DNA of 22,306 nucleotides, taken from positions 1-22,306 of the forward strand of contig JABDQZ010000264.1 of assembly GCA_013041975.1 (NCBI GenBank), given 5' to 3'. The position numbers were made by a program, and so were the translations under genes. This DNA comes from Gammaproteobacteria bacterium. GTDB taxonomy: Bacteria > Pseudomonadota > Gammaproteobacteria > Chromatiales > Chromatiaceae. Below are positions 15,785 to 22,306 of this stretch, piece after piece. The notes below the pieces were generated by a model. That model did not search any database. It was given only the letters and a program-made list of their open reading frames with translations, and had not been told where the DNA came from. Numbering within the stretch: the first letter of the stretch is position 1; every line of letters begins with the position of its first letter.

Positions 15785-15800
15785 GTAAACAAATGTTTAC
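15785..15800. promoter_or_regulatory. Palindromic operator candidate upstream of pqiA
   Basis: GTAAACAAATGTTTAC has perfect 7-base arms (GTAAACA and TGTTTAC) around a 2-base centre. On the minus strand a -10-like TAAAAT at 15805-15810 would start transcription near 15798, so the palindrome would overlap the start of pqiA transcription, as a repressor site does. It lies 43 bases before the chosen pqiA start. The arms resemble operators of TetR-type dimers, but no regulator gene is adjacent. It could also serve the divergent thrC. Confidence 0.5.
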
Positions 15801-15882
15801 CTTCATTTTATCTGTTAACGGTAGTAACGCCTATTTCTTTATAGCCTCTACCCCTGAAGGCAAGCATTTTTTAAATTCACTA

Positions 15883-15891
15883 TGGTAGAAT
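15883..15891 (+). promoter_or_regulatory. Possible extended -10 promoter of thrC
   Basis: TGGTAGAAT fits the extended -10 pattern TGnTAnAAT. The expected -35 region has no good match, as is allowed for extended -10 promoters. The start of transcription would be near 15898, about 30 bases before the thrC start codon. Confidence 0.4.
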
Positions 15892-15927
15892 GCACGCCAA
15901 TTTATCAGGTTAATTGACTTCTCGATC

Positions 15928-17403
15928 ATGACTATGAATTTTATCGAAACTCGCGGCAATGACGGTTCTCATCCGGAAAAAGTTAGCTTTTCCGAAGCTA
16001 TACTTAGCCCCTTGTGTTCTTTTGGCGGTATCTATTCTCCTGAAAAGCTACCTGAACTGGGTGAAGCATTTCTTACCGAGCATCTGGATGCTGACTACAA
16101 ACAGCTGGCTAAAGCCATTCTGATGCGTTTTGAAATTGATATTGAAGAATCTGTTATCGACCAGGCATTAAGCCTGTATGACGCATTCGACGATGCGAAA
16201 AATCCCGCGCCTATCGTAAAAGTCGAAGACGACCTTTATGTCAGTGAGCTATATCATGGTCCTACCCGTGCTTTCAAGGATATGGCATTACAGCCTTTTG
16301 GTGTAATCCTTTCAGACCTGGCACAAAAACGTAATGAGAACTATCTGGTACTTGCTGCCACCAGTGGCGATACCGGACCTGCCGCGCTGGAAACCTTCAA
16401 GAACAAAGCCAATGTAAAAGTTGCCTGTTTGTATCCTGACGGTGGCACCTCCGATGTACAGCGCCTGCAAATGGTGACCGAAGATGCTGACAACCTGAAA
16501 GTGATCGGTATTCATGGTGACTTCGATGATGCCCAGTCAGCCTTGAAAACACTACTGGCCTCTGAAAACTTTAAAAAACGCCTGAATGAAAAGCACACTT
16601 TCCTGTCTGCAGCCAACTCGGTTAATTTTGGACGTATCATTTTTCAGATCATTTACCATGTTCACAGTTACCTGGAACTACTGCGCCAGAAAGCCATTTC
16701 AATGGGTGAAAAAATCTATTTAAATGTTCCCAGCGGCAACTTTGGCAATGCCCTTGGCGGGTACTACGCTTTAAAAATGGGCCTGCCCGTCAAAAAGATC
16801 CTGATAGCTTCGAATAAAAACAATGTACTGACAGACTTTATCAATGAAGGAAGCTATGACCTGCGTTCCAGATCAGTCATTGCAACATCTTCTCCGGCAA
16901 TGGACATCCTCAAGTCCTCCAATGTTGAACGGATACTGTTTGATCTGTTTGGTTACCAGAGAACCCGCGAACTGATGCAACAGCTCGATCAGGAAAAGCA
17001 CTATCAGATTCATGCCGATGAGTTATCAACACTGCAGGAATTTTTCGCTGCTGACTATTGTGATGACGAGCAAGGCAAGCAATACATTCAGACAACCTTC
17101 AGGAATGGTTACCTGATGGACCCACATACAGCAACCTGCTTCAGGGCCTATGATAATTGCCGCAGCGAAGCGTTGAAAACCGTGGTTTATTCCACCGCCG
17201 AATGGACCAAGTTTTCACCAACCATTGCCAATGCATTGACTGGTGAAATCGATACACATGATATCGATGCATTGAAATCAATTTCACATGAAGCTGAACT
17301 GCCAATTCCTGAACCCATCAGTGCGCTGTTTGAGAAGGAAATTGTACAGAAGACTGTGATTGATAAAGAAAATATTGAGCAGGAAGTGCTGGACTTTATT
17401 TAG
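15928..17403 (+). CDS. thrC: Threonine synthase
   Basis: The enzyme converts O-phosphohomoserine and water to threonine and phosphate with pyridoxal phosphate, the last step of threonine synthesis in the cytoplasm. The product has 491 residues, as in the longer threonine synthases. The PLP-binding Lys117 lies in ELYHGPTRAFKDMALQPFG. ATSGDTGPAALE forms the phosphate loop region, and CLYPDGGTSDVQRLQM and NVPSGNFGNALGGYYA are further PLP-contact motifs. The N terminus MNFIETRGN is typical, so the second Met (15934) may be the true start; I kept 15928 because neither has a clear ribosome site. It stands alone on the plus strand, divergent from pqiA and convergent with the CheX-like gene, 13 bases from that gene's stop. 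No hom or thrB is next to it. Confidence 0.96.
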   Translation: MTMNFIETRGNDGSHPEKVSFSEAILSPLCSFGGIYSPEKLPELGEAFLTEHLDADYKQLAKAILMRFEIDIEESVIDQALSLYDAFDDAKNPAPIVKVEDDLYVSELYHGPTRAFKDMALQPFGVILSDLAQKRNENYLVLAATSGDTGPAALETFKNKANVKVACLYPDGGTSDVQRLQMVTEDADNLKVIGIHGDFDDAQSALKTLLASENFKKRLNEKHTFLSAANSVNFGRIIFQIIYHVHSYLELLRQKAISMGEKIYLNVPSGNFGNALGGYYALKMGLPVKKILIASNKNNVLTDFINEGSYDLRSRSVIATSSPAMDILKSSNVERILFDLFGYQRTRELMQQLDQEKHYQIHADELSTLQEFFAADYCDDEQGKQYIQTTFRNGYLMDPHTATCFRAYDNCRSEALKTVVYSTAEWTKFSPTIANALTGEIDTHDIDALKSISHEAELPIPEPISALFEKEIVQKTVIDKENIEQEVLDFI

Positions 17404-17416
17404 CCCGAACGACTGA

Positions 17417-18100
17417 TCAAATACCAAGGCTGTCCAGTAAATCATCAGCACTTTCTTCAGCGGCCTCTGCCGGTGCTGCTTCATTACTGCGGTTATGCTC
17501 TTCTTCAATAATGCTATCTGCATCCAGACGCTTGCCCTTGTCAAAGTCCTCAAGCTGGACAAAAGTCGTCTTGTCCATTGCCATTTCAATAAAGAAAGTA
17601 TTATGACCTGCAGTCTGGAAAGCGACTTTACGAGCCTGTGGATTATCTAGGTTGGCATTGATGGAAAGAGCGACTTCCCTGTTGATTGCCAGCATCTTTG
17701 GCTGACTCTGATTGACCGAGATATAGAGCTCATGCTCAATTGCCGCAGTAAATTCACCAACGATCTGGTTGGTCAGCTCTCCGAGTGTATTACCTACTTC
17801 ATCAGATGTATGCAGGTTAGCAATTTCCTCTTCGGGCATACCCATGTGCCGCATATAGCTACCATAAAGTTCCATCGCTGAAGCTGCAGGGAAATTCATA
17901 ATAACAATTCCGGAAAACACACCATCAAACAGCACAAAACAACCAATATCCGGTTTAAGGCTGGTTTTATTGATACGCTGCACTACCGGCGAATATTTAA
18001 CCGAACCACCTGTTGCTCCAGTTAGTACCTTGGTGACTGATTTGCAAAGAATGAGCAGAATTTCATCGGTGCCAAAGGTATTTTTTGTTTTTCTTGCCAT
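17417..18100 (-). CDS. CheX/CheC-like putative CheY-phosphate phosphatase with CheZ-like tail
   Basis: This 227-residue soluble protein resembles the CheX/CheC phosphatase fold and possibly the DUF3334-type family, a name I give from memory. The segment GNTLGELTNQIVGEF contains the ExxN catalytic signature as Glu108 and Asn111, followed by the expected I-x-G. A beta strand with FVLFDGVFSGIVIMNFP and a later ISVNQSQPKML fit the rest of the fold. Residues 195-217 are a flexible Glu- and Ala-rich linker. The last ten residues, ADDLLDSLGI, closely resemble the C-terminal CheY-binding peptide of CheZ (VDDLLDSLGF). Together these suggest a phosphatase that docks to CheY-like response regulators. 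No chemotaxis gene is in the window. It is 45 bases downstream of ppiD and could share its transcript. The ribosome site is weak. Function is inferred from motifs. Confidence 0.65.
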   Translation of the reverse strand: MARKTKNTFGTDEILLILCKSVTKVLTGATGGSVKYSPVVQRINKTSLKPDIGCFVLFDGVFSGIVIMNFPAASAMELYGSYMRHMGMPEEEIANLHTSDEVGNTLGELTNQIVGEFTAAIEHELYISVNQSQPKMLAINREVALSINANLDNPQARKVAFQTAGHNTFFIEMAMDKTTFVQLEDFDKGKRLDADSIIEEEHNRSNEAAPAEAAEESADDLLDSLGI

Positions 18101-18145
18101 GGTGAGTATTTTCCCATTTTTTTCAGCGACAATTGTAAGTATAGA

Positions 18146-20038
18146 TTACAACTGTTTGAAATACTCAATATCAGCTTTGTCCCGCAGAGTCTCTATGTAT
18201 AGCCTGAATTCCTCACTGCCCTGTTGTTGGGACAACACAGATGTCAGTTGTTGCAGTTGGCCCTCTGCATCACCCTGTTTTACACTTTTCAATGCAATCA
18301 CAGCAATCTTGTCGCCTACTGTTGCCTTGTCAAATAGGGTTTTAGCGGATTCTGGTATAGGCATTTCGAAAACGGCCTCAACCAGTGGCTGAGGCATGTC
18401 AGTTTCAATTCTTGTCATTTCATTCTTTTCAACAATACCGACCTTGTGTGAAGCAGCAACATTCTCAATCGCCTCACCATTTTGTAATGACGCAATCATG
18501 CTGTCTGCCAAAGCTTCGATAGCCGTAAATGAAGCCTCACGCTGAAGCTGGCCAACAATCTCATCCCTGACTTCTACGAGAGGTTTTACATTAGCTTCTT
18601 CATGCTCGATTACCCTGAGCACCAGTAATTCAGTAGGTGAAAGTTCCAGCGTTTCACTGTTATATCCCTGAGAGATAGCCTCTTCTGAGAAAGCCGCACC
18701 AGTAACCTTGGGGGAAGATAAAATTCCTTCGCCAGCTGAACGGGTTACCCATTCAGACTGCTGGACAGGCAGGCTCAGATCTTCAGAAGCAGGTACTAGC
18801 GAGTCAGGAGTTTCATAGGATAGATTAGCCAGACGTTCGGCGTAATCATAGAAGATCTGCTCAGCCTCAGTTTTAAGGTACTGTTCTTTTACCTGTTCCT
18901 TTACAGCTTCATAATCTTCGCCGGAACCTTTATTGAGTTCAGTGACCTTGATCAGATGCAAACCAAAGCGGGTTCTGACCGGCTCAGAAACCTGATCAAG
19001 AGCAAGCTGGCCTGCTGCAGTTTCAAAAACCTGGTCAAACAAACCCGGTTCCAGAAAGCCCAGGTCTCCACCGGTATTTGCAGAAGCAATATCATCAGAA
19101 GATGATTTTGCCAATTCATTGAAAGCCTCGCCCTGCAGCAAACGTTGACGTACATCTATAGCTTTGGCGGTAACCGCTGCAACCTGCTCTGCGCTTGCCT
19201 CTTCAGGGATTTCAAAAAGAATATGGCTAAGGCGTTTTTTATCCGGTACGACAAACTCTGACTTATGCTGATCGTAGTAGCCTCGCAACTCTTCTTCTGT
19301 AGCATTGAGTGTTTTACTGATGGTGTCCAGATTTAACAACAGGTATTCAAGCTTGACCCGTTCTTCTGACATGAAGTTGATGCGGTTTTTTTCATAGAAA
19401 GCGTTAATTGCAGTTTCATCAGGAACCGCCGGTGCTTCAACCTGCCCAGCCGATAACATCACATAGGCAATGTTTCTTTTCTGGTTGCCCAGTTTTGCGG
19501 CCTGTTCAGCGAAAGACTCTGTGACAAATGATGACCCCTGAATCGATCGCTCCAGTTGCTGCGATATCAGTGAGTTTCTGATCTGTTCTTCAAACCCCTG
19601 TTCAGTCGTACCTTGCAACTGTACGGCACGGCTATAGGCCTCCTGGTTAAACTGACCAGCAACCTGAAATGCAGGTACTGAAGCAATGGTTTGCCTGACC
19701 ATGGCATCACCGGCTCTCATACCGAGATCCTTTGCCGCGTCATGTATCAGCGTGTCCTGAATCATGCTTTCAAGTACTTGCTTGCGCAGTGTTGATTCAG
19801 GAAACATGTCAGCATCGTACTGGCCACCCAGTTGCTGACGAAGATTGTTTCTTAAGCGAAATGCCGCAGACTCGACTTCGCGTTCAGTAATCTCACGATC
19901 ATTTACCTTGGCAATCACAGGTTCACTGCCAACACCTAGGTATTCCTGAATACCCCATAGTGCGAAAGGAATAGAAATCAAAATAACAATAGCCCAGGCT
20001 ATCCAGCCCTGTGCCTTGTCTCTTATCGTCATCAACAT
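18146..20038 (-). CDS. ppiD: Periplasmic folding chaperone PpiD (SurA-like, parvulin domain)
   Basis: PpiD is an inner-membrane anchored periplasmic chaperone that works near the Sec translocon on newly exported proteins. At 630 residues it has the usual length. Residues 11-30 form the N-terminal membrane anchor (IAWAIVILISIPFALWGI) after a basic MLMTIRDKAQG start. A SurA-like chaperone region follows (about 35-200). A parvulin-type domain lies at about 267-370 with RLSHILFEIP, TGGDLGFLEPG and GLHLIKVTEL. A helical C-terminal chaperone part completes it. Parvulin domains of PpiD are often inactive as isomerases, and I cannot judge activity here. ATG 20038 is used; an in-frame Met two codons later is possible. 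The gene follows hupB and two tRNAs, as in the conserved lon-hupB-ppiD order. A terminator lies 33 bases upstream, so it needs its own promoter or readthrough. Confidence 0.95.
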   Translation of the reverse strand: MLMTIRDKAQGWIAWAIVILISIPFALWGIQEYLGVGSEPVIAKVNDREITEREVESAAFRLRNNLRQQLGGQYDADMFPESTLRKQVLESMIQDTLIHDAAKDLGMRAGDAMVRQTIASVPAFQVAGQFNQEAYSRAVQLQGTTEQGFEEQIRNSLISQQLERSIQGSSFVTESFAEQAAKLGNQKRNIAYVMLSAGQVEAPAVPDETAINAFYEKNRINFMSEERVKLEYLLLNLDTISKTLNATEEELRGYYDQHKSEFVVPDKKRLSHILFEIPEEASAEQVAAVTAKAIDVRQRLLQGEAFNELAKSSSDDIASANTGGDLGFLEPGLFDQVFETAAGQLALDQVSEPVRTRFGLHLIKVTELNKGSGEDYEAVKEQVKEQYLKTEAEQIFYDYAERLANLSYETPDSLVPASEDLSLPVQQSEWVTRSAGEGILSSPKVTGAAFSEEAISQGYNSETLELSPTELLVLRVIEHEEANVKPLVEVRDEIVGQLQREASFTAIEALADSMIASLQNGEAIENVAASHKVGIVEKNEMTRIETDMPQPLVEAVFEMPIPESAKTLFDKATVGDKIAVIALKSVKQGDAEGQLQQLTSVLSQQQGSEEFRLYIETLRDKADIEYFKQL

Positions 20039-20066
20039 AGTCGTTACACTCTGTGTCCAATAAGCT

Positions 20067-20099
20067 AAAAAAAAAGGGGTATCGAATGATACCCCTTTT
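20067..20099 (-). terminator. Intrinsic terminator after the tRNA pair
   Basis: A 12-base perfect stem (72-83 pairs with 88-99 in the 200xx numbering: GGGGTATC against GATACCCC extended by A-T pairs) with a 4-base GAAT loop is followed on the minus strand by nine T residues. It ends transcription from hupB and the two tRNA genes before ppiD. The opposite strand also has a short T run, so it may work both ways. Confidence 0.85.
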
Positions 20100-20105
20100 C
20101 AGAGT

Positions 20106-20182
20106 TGGCGGAGTGGACGGGACTCGAACCCGCGACCCCCGGCGTGACAGGCCGGTATTCTAACCAACTGAACTACCACTCC
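20106..20182 (-). tRNA. tRNA-Asp (GTC)
   Basis: The cloverleaf reads on the minus strand from GGAGTGG at 20182 to the matching CCACTCC, discriminator G, and an encoded CCA at 20106-20108. The D arm has AGTTCAGTTGGTTAGA, the anticodon loop is CTGTCAC with anticodon GTC, and the T arm has GGTTCGAGTCC. All standard parts are present. It lies 8 bases after tRNA-Val and just before the terminator, so the pair is likely cut from one transcript. Confidence 0.97.
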
Positions 20183-20190
20183 AATTTTCC

Positions 20191-20266
20191 TGGTGGGTGC
20201 TGAGGGGATCGAACCCCCGACCCTCGCCTTGTAAGGGCGATGCTCTCCCAGCTGAGCTAAGCACCC
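20191..20266 (-). tRNA. tRNA-Val (TAC)
   Basis: The cloverleaf runs on the minus strand from GGGTGCT at 20266 to AGCACCC, discriminator A and an encoded CCA at 20191-20193. The D arm contains TAGCTCAGCTGGGAGAGC, the anticodon loop is CTTACAA with anticodon TAC, and the T arm has GGTTCGATCC. It begins only 11 bases after the hupB stop, so it is probably cotranscribed with hupB and released by RNase processing. Confidence 0.97.
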
Positions 20267-20277
20267 GAAAAGCTGCG

Positions 20278-20550
20278 CTAGTTTACAGCATCCTTTAGAG
20301 CCTTACCAGCCTTGAATGCAGGAGATTTGGATGCTTTAATCTGGATGGTTTCACCAGTCTGTGGGTTGCGACCAGTACGTGCAGCACGCTCACTGATCTT
20401 GAAAGTCCCAAAGCCAATCAAGGAGACCTGGTCACCCTTTTTCAAGGCTTCTGTGATTGCAGCAACTGCCGCATCAAAAGCGCGACCTGCAGCCGCTTTG
20501 GAAATGTCGGCAGAATCTGCCATTGCATCGATCAATTCCGTTTTATTCAT
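20278..20550 (-). CDS. hupB: DNA-binding protein HU, beta-type
   Basis: HU binds and bends DNA without strong sequence preference and compacts the nucleoid. The 90-residue product has the family's exact length, with MNKTELIDAMA at the start, the GDQVSLIGFGTFKISERAARTGRNPQTGE hallmark (HU signature with the intercalating Pro in RNPQTG), and the C-terminal SPAFKAGKALKDAVN. GGGGAG 9 bases before the ATG is a good ribosome site. It lies between lon and ppiD, the usual gammaproteobacterial location of hupB. A near-consensus promoter is 94 to 123 bases upstream of the ATG. The two tRNA genes follow so closely that they may depend on the hupB promoter. Confidence 0.97.
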   Translation of the reverse strand: MNKTELIDAMADSADISKAAAGRAFDAAVAAITEALKKGDQVSLIGFGTFKISERAARTGRNPQTGETIQIKASKSPAFKAGKALKDAVN

Positions 20551-20643
20551 TAACGGTCTCCCCTTCGGTGATAGATTATTTTAAATCAGACATGGCCTGG
20601 ATGTATCAGGCATAGTACGTGTAAAGCCTGCGAAACGGCGCAC

Positions 20644-20673
20644 TTTATATCAAGCGGCTTATCAAGCTGTCAA
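20644..20673 (-). promoter_or_regulatory. Sigma-70 promoter of hupB
   Basis: On the minus strand the -35 is TTGACA (20668-20673), a perfect match, and the -10 is TATAAA (20644-20649), five of six, with an 18-base spacer. A 17-base reading gives ATATAA. Transcription should start near 20637. The GC-rich GTGCGCCG just after the -10 is the type of discriminator seen at growth-rate-controlled promoters. The hexamer GCTTGA occurs three times across the promoter. Confidence 0.75.
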
Positions 20674-20870
20674 GCAACCTTTGAAAACTTTTCGAGAATA
20701 TTTTCCAAACTGTGATTCAGACACGAAATTATTCATACCTTATAATTATCCTTAAATGCCATACTTGGCAAAATGCTTGTATCTATAACTACAACAATTG
20801 TCTTTATTCGATGTTTTCCTTATCCACTTGTCGAATGAAAATTTGAAAAATATATCCATTAACTATAAAA

Positions 20871-20898
20871 AAAGCCGGTCATATGAATGACCGGCTTT
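20871..20898 (-). terminator. Intrinsic terminator of lon
   Basis: AAAGCCGGTCAT (20871-20882) pairs perfectly with ATGACCGGCTTT (20887-20898) around the 4-base loop ATGA. On the minus strand the stem is followed by further T residues. It starts 5 bases after the lon stop codon. Confidence 0.85.
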
Positions 20899-20902
20899 AT
20901 TA

Positions 20903-22306
20903 TCAATGACGTACTACATTACGAGTTTTTTTTCGTGTAGTCCTGGATTTCTTAGTTGTCGTATTCTTGGTTTTACGCGGTTCTGGCAAATGAGTCAGTG
21001 CCAGTTCCAGGACTTCGTCAATCCACCTGACCGGCTTGATTTCGAGATTCTGTTTAATGTTCTTGGGTATATCAACCAGGTCCCTTTCATTTTCTTCGGG
21101 AATAATAACCACTTTCACACCTCCGCGATGTGCAGCCAGTAATTTCTCTTTCAGTCCACCGATTGGCAACACTTCTCCTCTCAAGGTAATTTCACCAGTC
21201 ATCGCCACATCGGCTTTAACAGGGATTCCTGTCAGTGCAGACACCAGCGTGGTACACATACCGATACCAGCACTGGGACCATCTTTAGGTGTTGCACCCT
21301 CAGGTACATGCACATGAATATCATTGTGCTGGTTAAAGTCCGGATCAAGACCCAGAATTTCTGTTCTGCTTCTGACGACAGTCATGGCAGCCTGAATGGA
21401 CTCTTTCATGACGTCGCCCAACTGACCTGTTTGACTGAGTCTGCCCTTGCCTGGAACCAATGCTGCCTCGATACGTAACAACTCACCTCCGACTTCTGTC
21501 CAGGCAAGACCTGTCACCTGGCCGACCTGGTCATAATCATCAGCACGACCATAACGGAAGCGTTTTACACCCAAATACTTTTCCAGACTTTTGGATGTAA
21601 CTGATACTGCTGTCGAACGAGGTTTCAAAAGAATATCCTTTACAACCTTGCGACACACTTTGGCAATTTCACGTTCAAGATTACGAACACCGGCTTCACG
21701 TGTGTAGTAACGCACTATATCGCGAAGGACACCCTCTGAAATCTTGAGCTCCTTTTCCTTGATACCATTATTTTCCATCTGCTTTGGAATCAGGTAGCGC
21801 TGTGCAATATTGACCTTTTCATCTTCGGTATAACCAGACAAACGAATTACTTCCATGCGATCCAGCAAAGCTGGAGGAATATTCAGTGTATTGGCTGTAG
21901 CGACAAACATGACTTCTGAAAGATCAAAATCAACTTCCAGATAGTGATCGTTGAATGTGTGGTTCTGTTCAGGATCAAGCACTTCCAGTAATGCAGAAGC
22001 AGGATCACCTCTAAAATCCATTGCCATCTTATCAATTTCATCCAGCAAAAAGAGTGGATTTCGGGTTCCGGCCTTGGTCAGGTTTTGAACAATCTTGCCC
22101 GGCATGGCACCAATGTAGGTTTTACGGTGACCACGAATTTCTGCTTCATCACGAACACCACCCAGAGCCATACGTATGAATTTACGATTGGTTGCCTTTG
22201 CGATGGAATGTCCCAGTGATGTTTTGCCCACTCCGGGAGGTCCTACAAGGCACAGAATGGGTCCCTTTAGCTTACGTACGCGTTGCTGAACTGCAAGATA
22301 CTCAAG
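20903..22306 (-). CDS. lon: ATP-dependent protease Lon (partial, N terminus beyond the window)
   Basis: Lon is the cytoplasmic AAA+ serine protease that removes damaged and selected regulatory proteins. The visible 467 residues cover the AAA+ module and protease domain; the N-terminal substrate-binding domain lies beyond the right edge. The reading frame is open to the edge, and its first residues are LEYLAVQ, as in the Lon segment before the Walker A motif GPPGVGKT. Walker B is PLFLLDEIDKM, and the arginine-finger region and sensor follow (ATANTLNIPPALLDRMEVI). The catalytic dyad is Ser in PKDGPSAG and Lys in GGLKEKLL (second Lys), 43 residues apart as in E. coli. After the usual end there is a tail of about 25 residues rich in Thr, Lys and Arg. 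A perfect terminator follows. The lon-hupB order is conserved in the class. Confidence 0.96.
   Translation of the reverse strand, partial: LEYLAVQQRVRKLKGPILCLVGPPGVGKTSLGHSIAKATNRKFIRMALGGVRDEAEIRGHRKTYIGAMPGKIVQNLTKAGTRNPLFLLDEIDKMAMDFRGDPASALLEVLDPEQNHTFNDHYLEVDFDLSEVMFVATANTLNIPPALLDRMEVIRLSGYTEDEKVNIAQRYLIPKQMENNGIKEKELKISEGVLRDIVRYYTREAGVRNLEREIAKVCRKVVKDILLKPRSTAVSVTSKSLEKYLGVKRFRYGRADDYDQVGQVTGLAWTEVGGELLRIEAALVPGKGRLSQTGQLGDVMKESIQAAMTVVRSRTEILGLDPDFNQHNDIHVHVPEGATPKDGPSAGIGMCTTLVSALTGIPVKADVAMTGEITLRGEVLPIGGLKEKLLAAHRGGVKVVIIPEENERDLVDIPKNIKQNLEIKPVRWIDEVLELALTHLPEPRKTKNTTTKKSRTTRKKTRNVVRH

Larger units (their letters stand above)
20551..20902. other. Intergenic region between lon and hupB
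   Basis: These 352 bases hold, from right to left on the minus strand, the lon terminator (20871-20898), an AT-rich stretch, the hupB promoter (20644-20673), and a leader of about 87 bases ending in the hupB ribosome site. TGCCATACTTGGCA at 20757-20770 is a short inverted repeat (5-base arms). I see no further gene. Confidence 0.6.

Noticed and set aside
20766..20781. TGGCA followed by TTGTA, a second sigma-54-like match on the plus strand
   Set aside because: The GC at -12 is missing and the strand points into the back of lon, with no gene to serve.
1..22306. Mobile elements, prophage, toxin-antitoxin pairs, CRISPR arrays or a defence island
   Set aside because: No transposase, integrase, long terminal repeat, spacer-repeat pattern or known defence domain was seen. 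The two tRNA genes have no attachment-site duplication nearby.

Overview
The window looks like ordinary chromosomal DNA from a gammaproteobacterium that I cannot place to genus. The gene order lon-hupB-ppiD, a complete pqiABC set, a gpmI-type mutase and thrC all point that way. Base composition by eye is moderate to slightly AT-rich, with no obvious break between regions. I see no insertion sequence, integrase, phage gene or CRISPR array. A perfect FNR-type box and a multihaem cytochrome cluster suggest an organism that respires with or without oxygen.

Layout, left to right. (1) Positions 1-3519, minus strand: a respiratory module of four genes transcribed in the order octahaem cytochrome c, membrane-anchored trihaem cytochrome c, cytochrome b of the formate-dehydrogenase-gamma type, and a dihaem c4-like cytochrome cut by the window edge. 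(2) Positions 3520-4967: a 355-base intergenic region with the FNR-type palindrome, a PilZ gene on the plus strand, and a convergent LEA14-like lipoprotein. (3) Positions 5155-8478, minus: gpmI, a gamma-glutamylcyclotransferase-like gene that overlaps it by ATGA, and a 436-residue protein whose C-terminal part looks like a worn RelA/SpoT synthetase fold. (4) Positions 8659-15742, minus: five genes that each overlap the next by 8 to 11 bases: pqiA, pqiB, pqiC, a LolA-like periplasmic protein, and an RND/MMPL-family exporter that carries a cyclic-nucleotide-binding domain at its C terminus. This looks like one envelope-lipid transport machine. (5) Positions 15928-18100: thrC on the plus strand, convergent with a CheX-like protein that ends in a CheZ-like tail. 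(6) Positions 18146-22306, minus: ppiD, tRNA-Asp(GTC), tRNA-Val(TAC), hupB and the C-terminal part of lon, with two clear intrinsic terminators and a near-consensus sigma-70 promoter for hupB.

How the genes work together. The cytochrome cluster can be read as a quinol-to-periplasm electron path: cytochrome b takes or gives quinone electrons, and the trihaem, octahaem and dihaem proteins carry them further. The electron acceptor or donor is not visible. The Pqi/LolA-like/RND operon would join an inner-to-outer-membrane MCE tunnel to an RND pump and a soluble lipid-binding carrier under one promoter, which has a palindromic operator candidate beside it. The lon-hupB-ppiD block is a proteostasis and nucleoid neighbourhood.

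The parts I consider most worth following up are the five-gene lipid-transport operon with its nucleotide-sensing pump, the CheX-like protein with a CheZ-like tail, and the RelA/SpoT-like protein behind gpmI.
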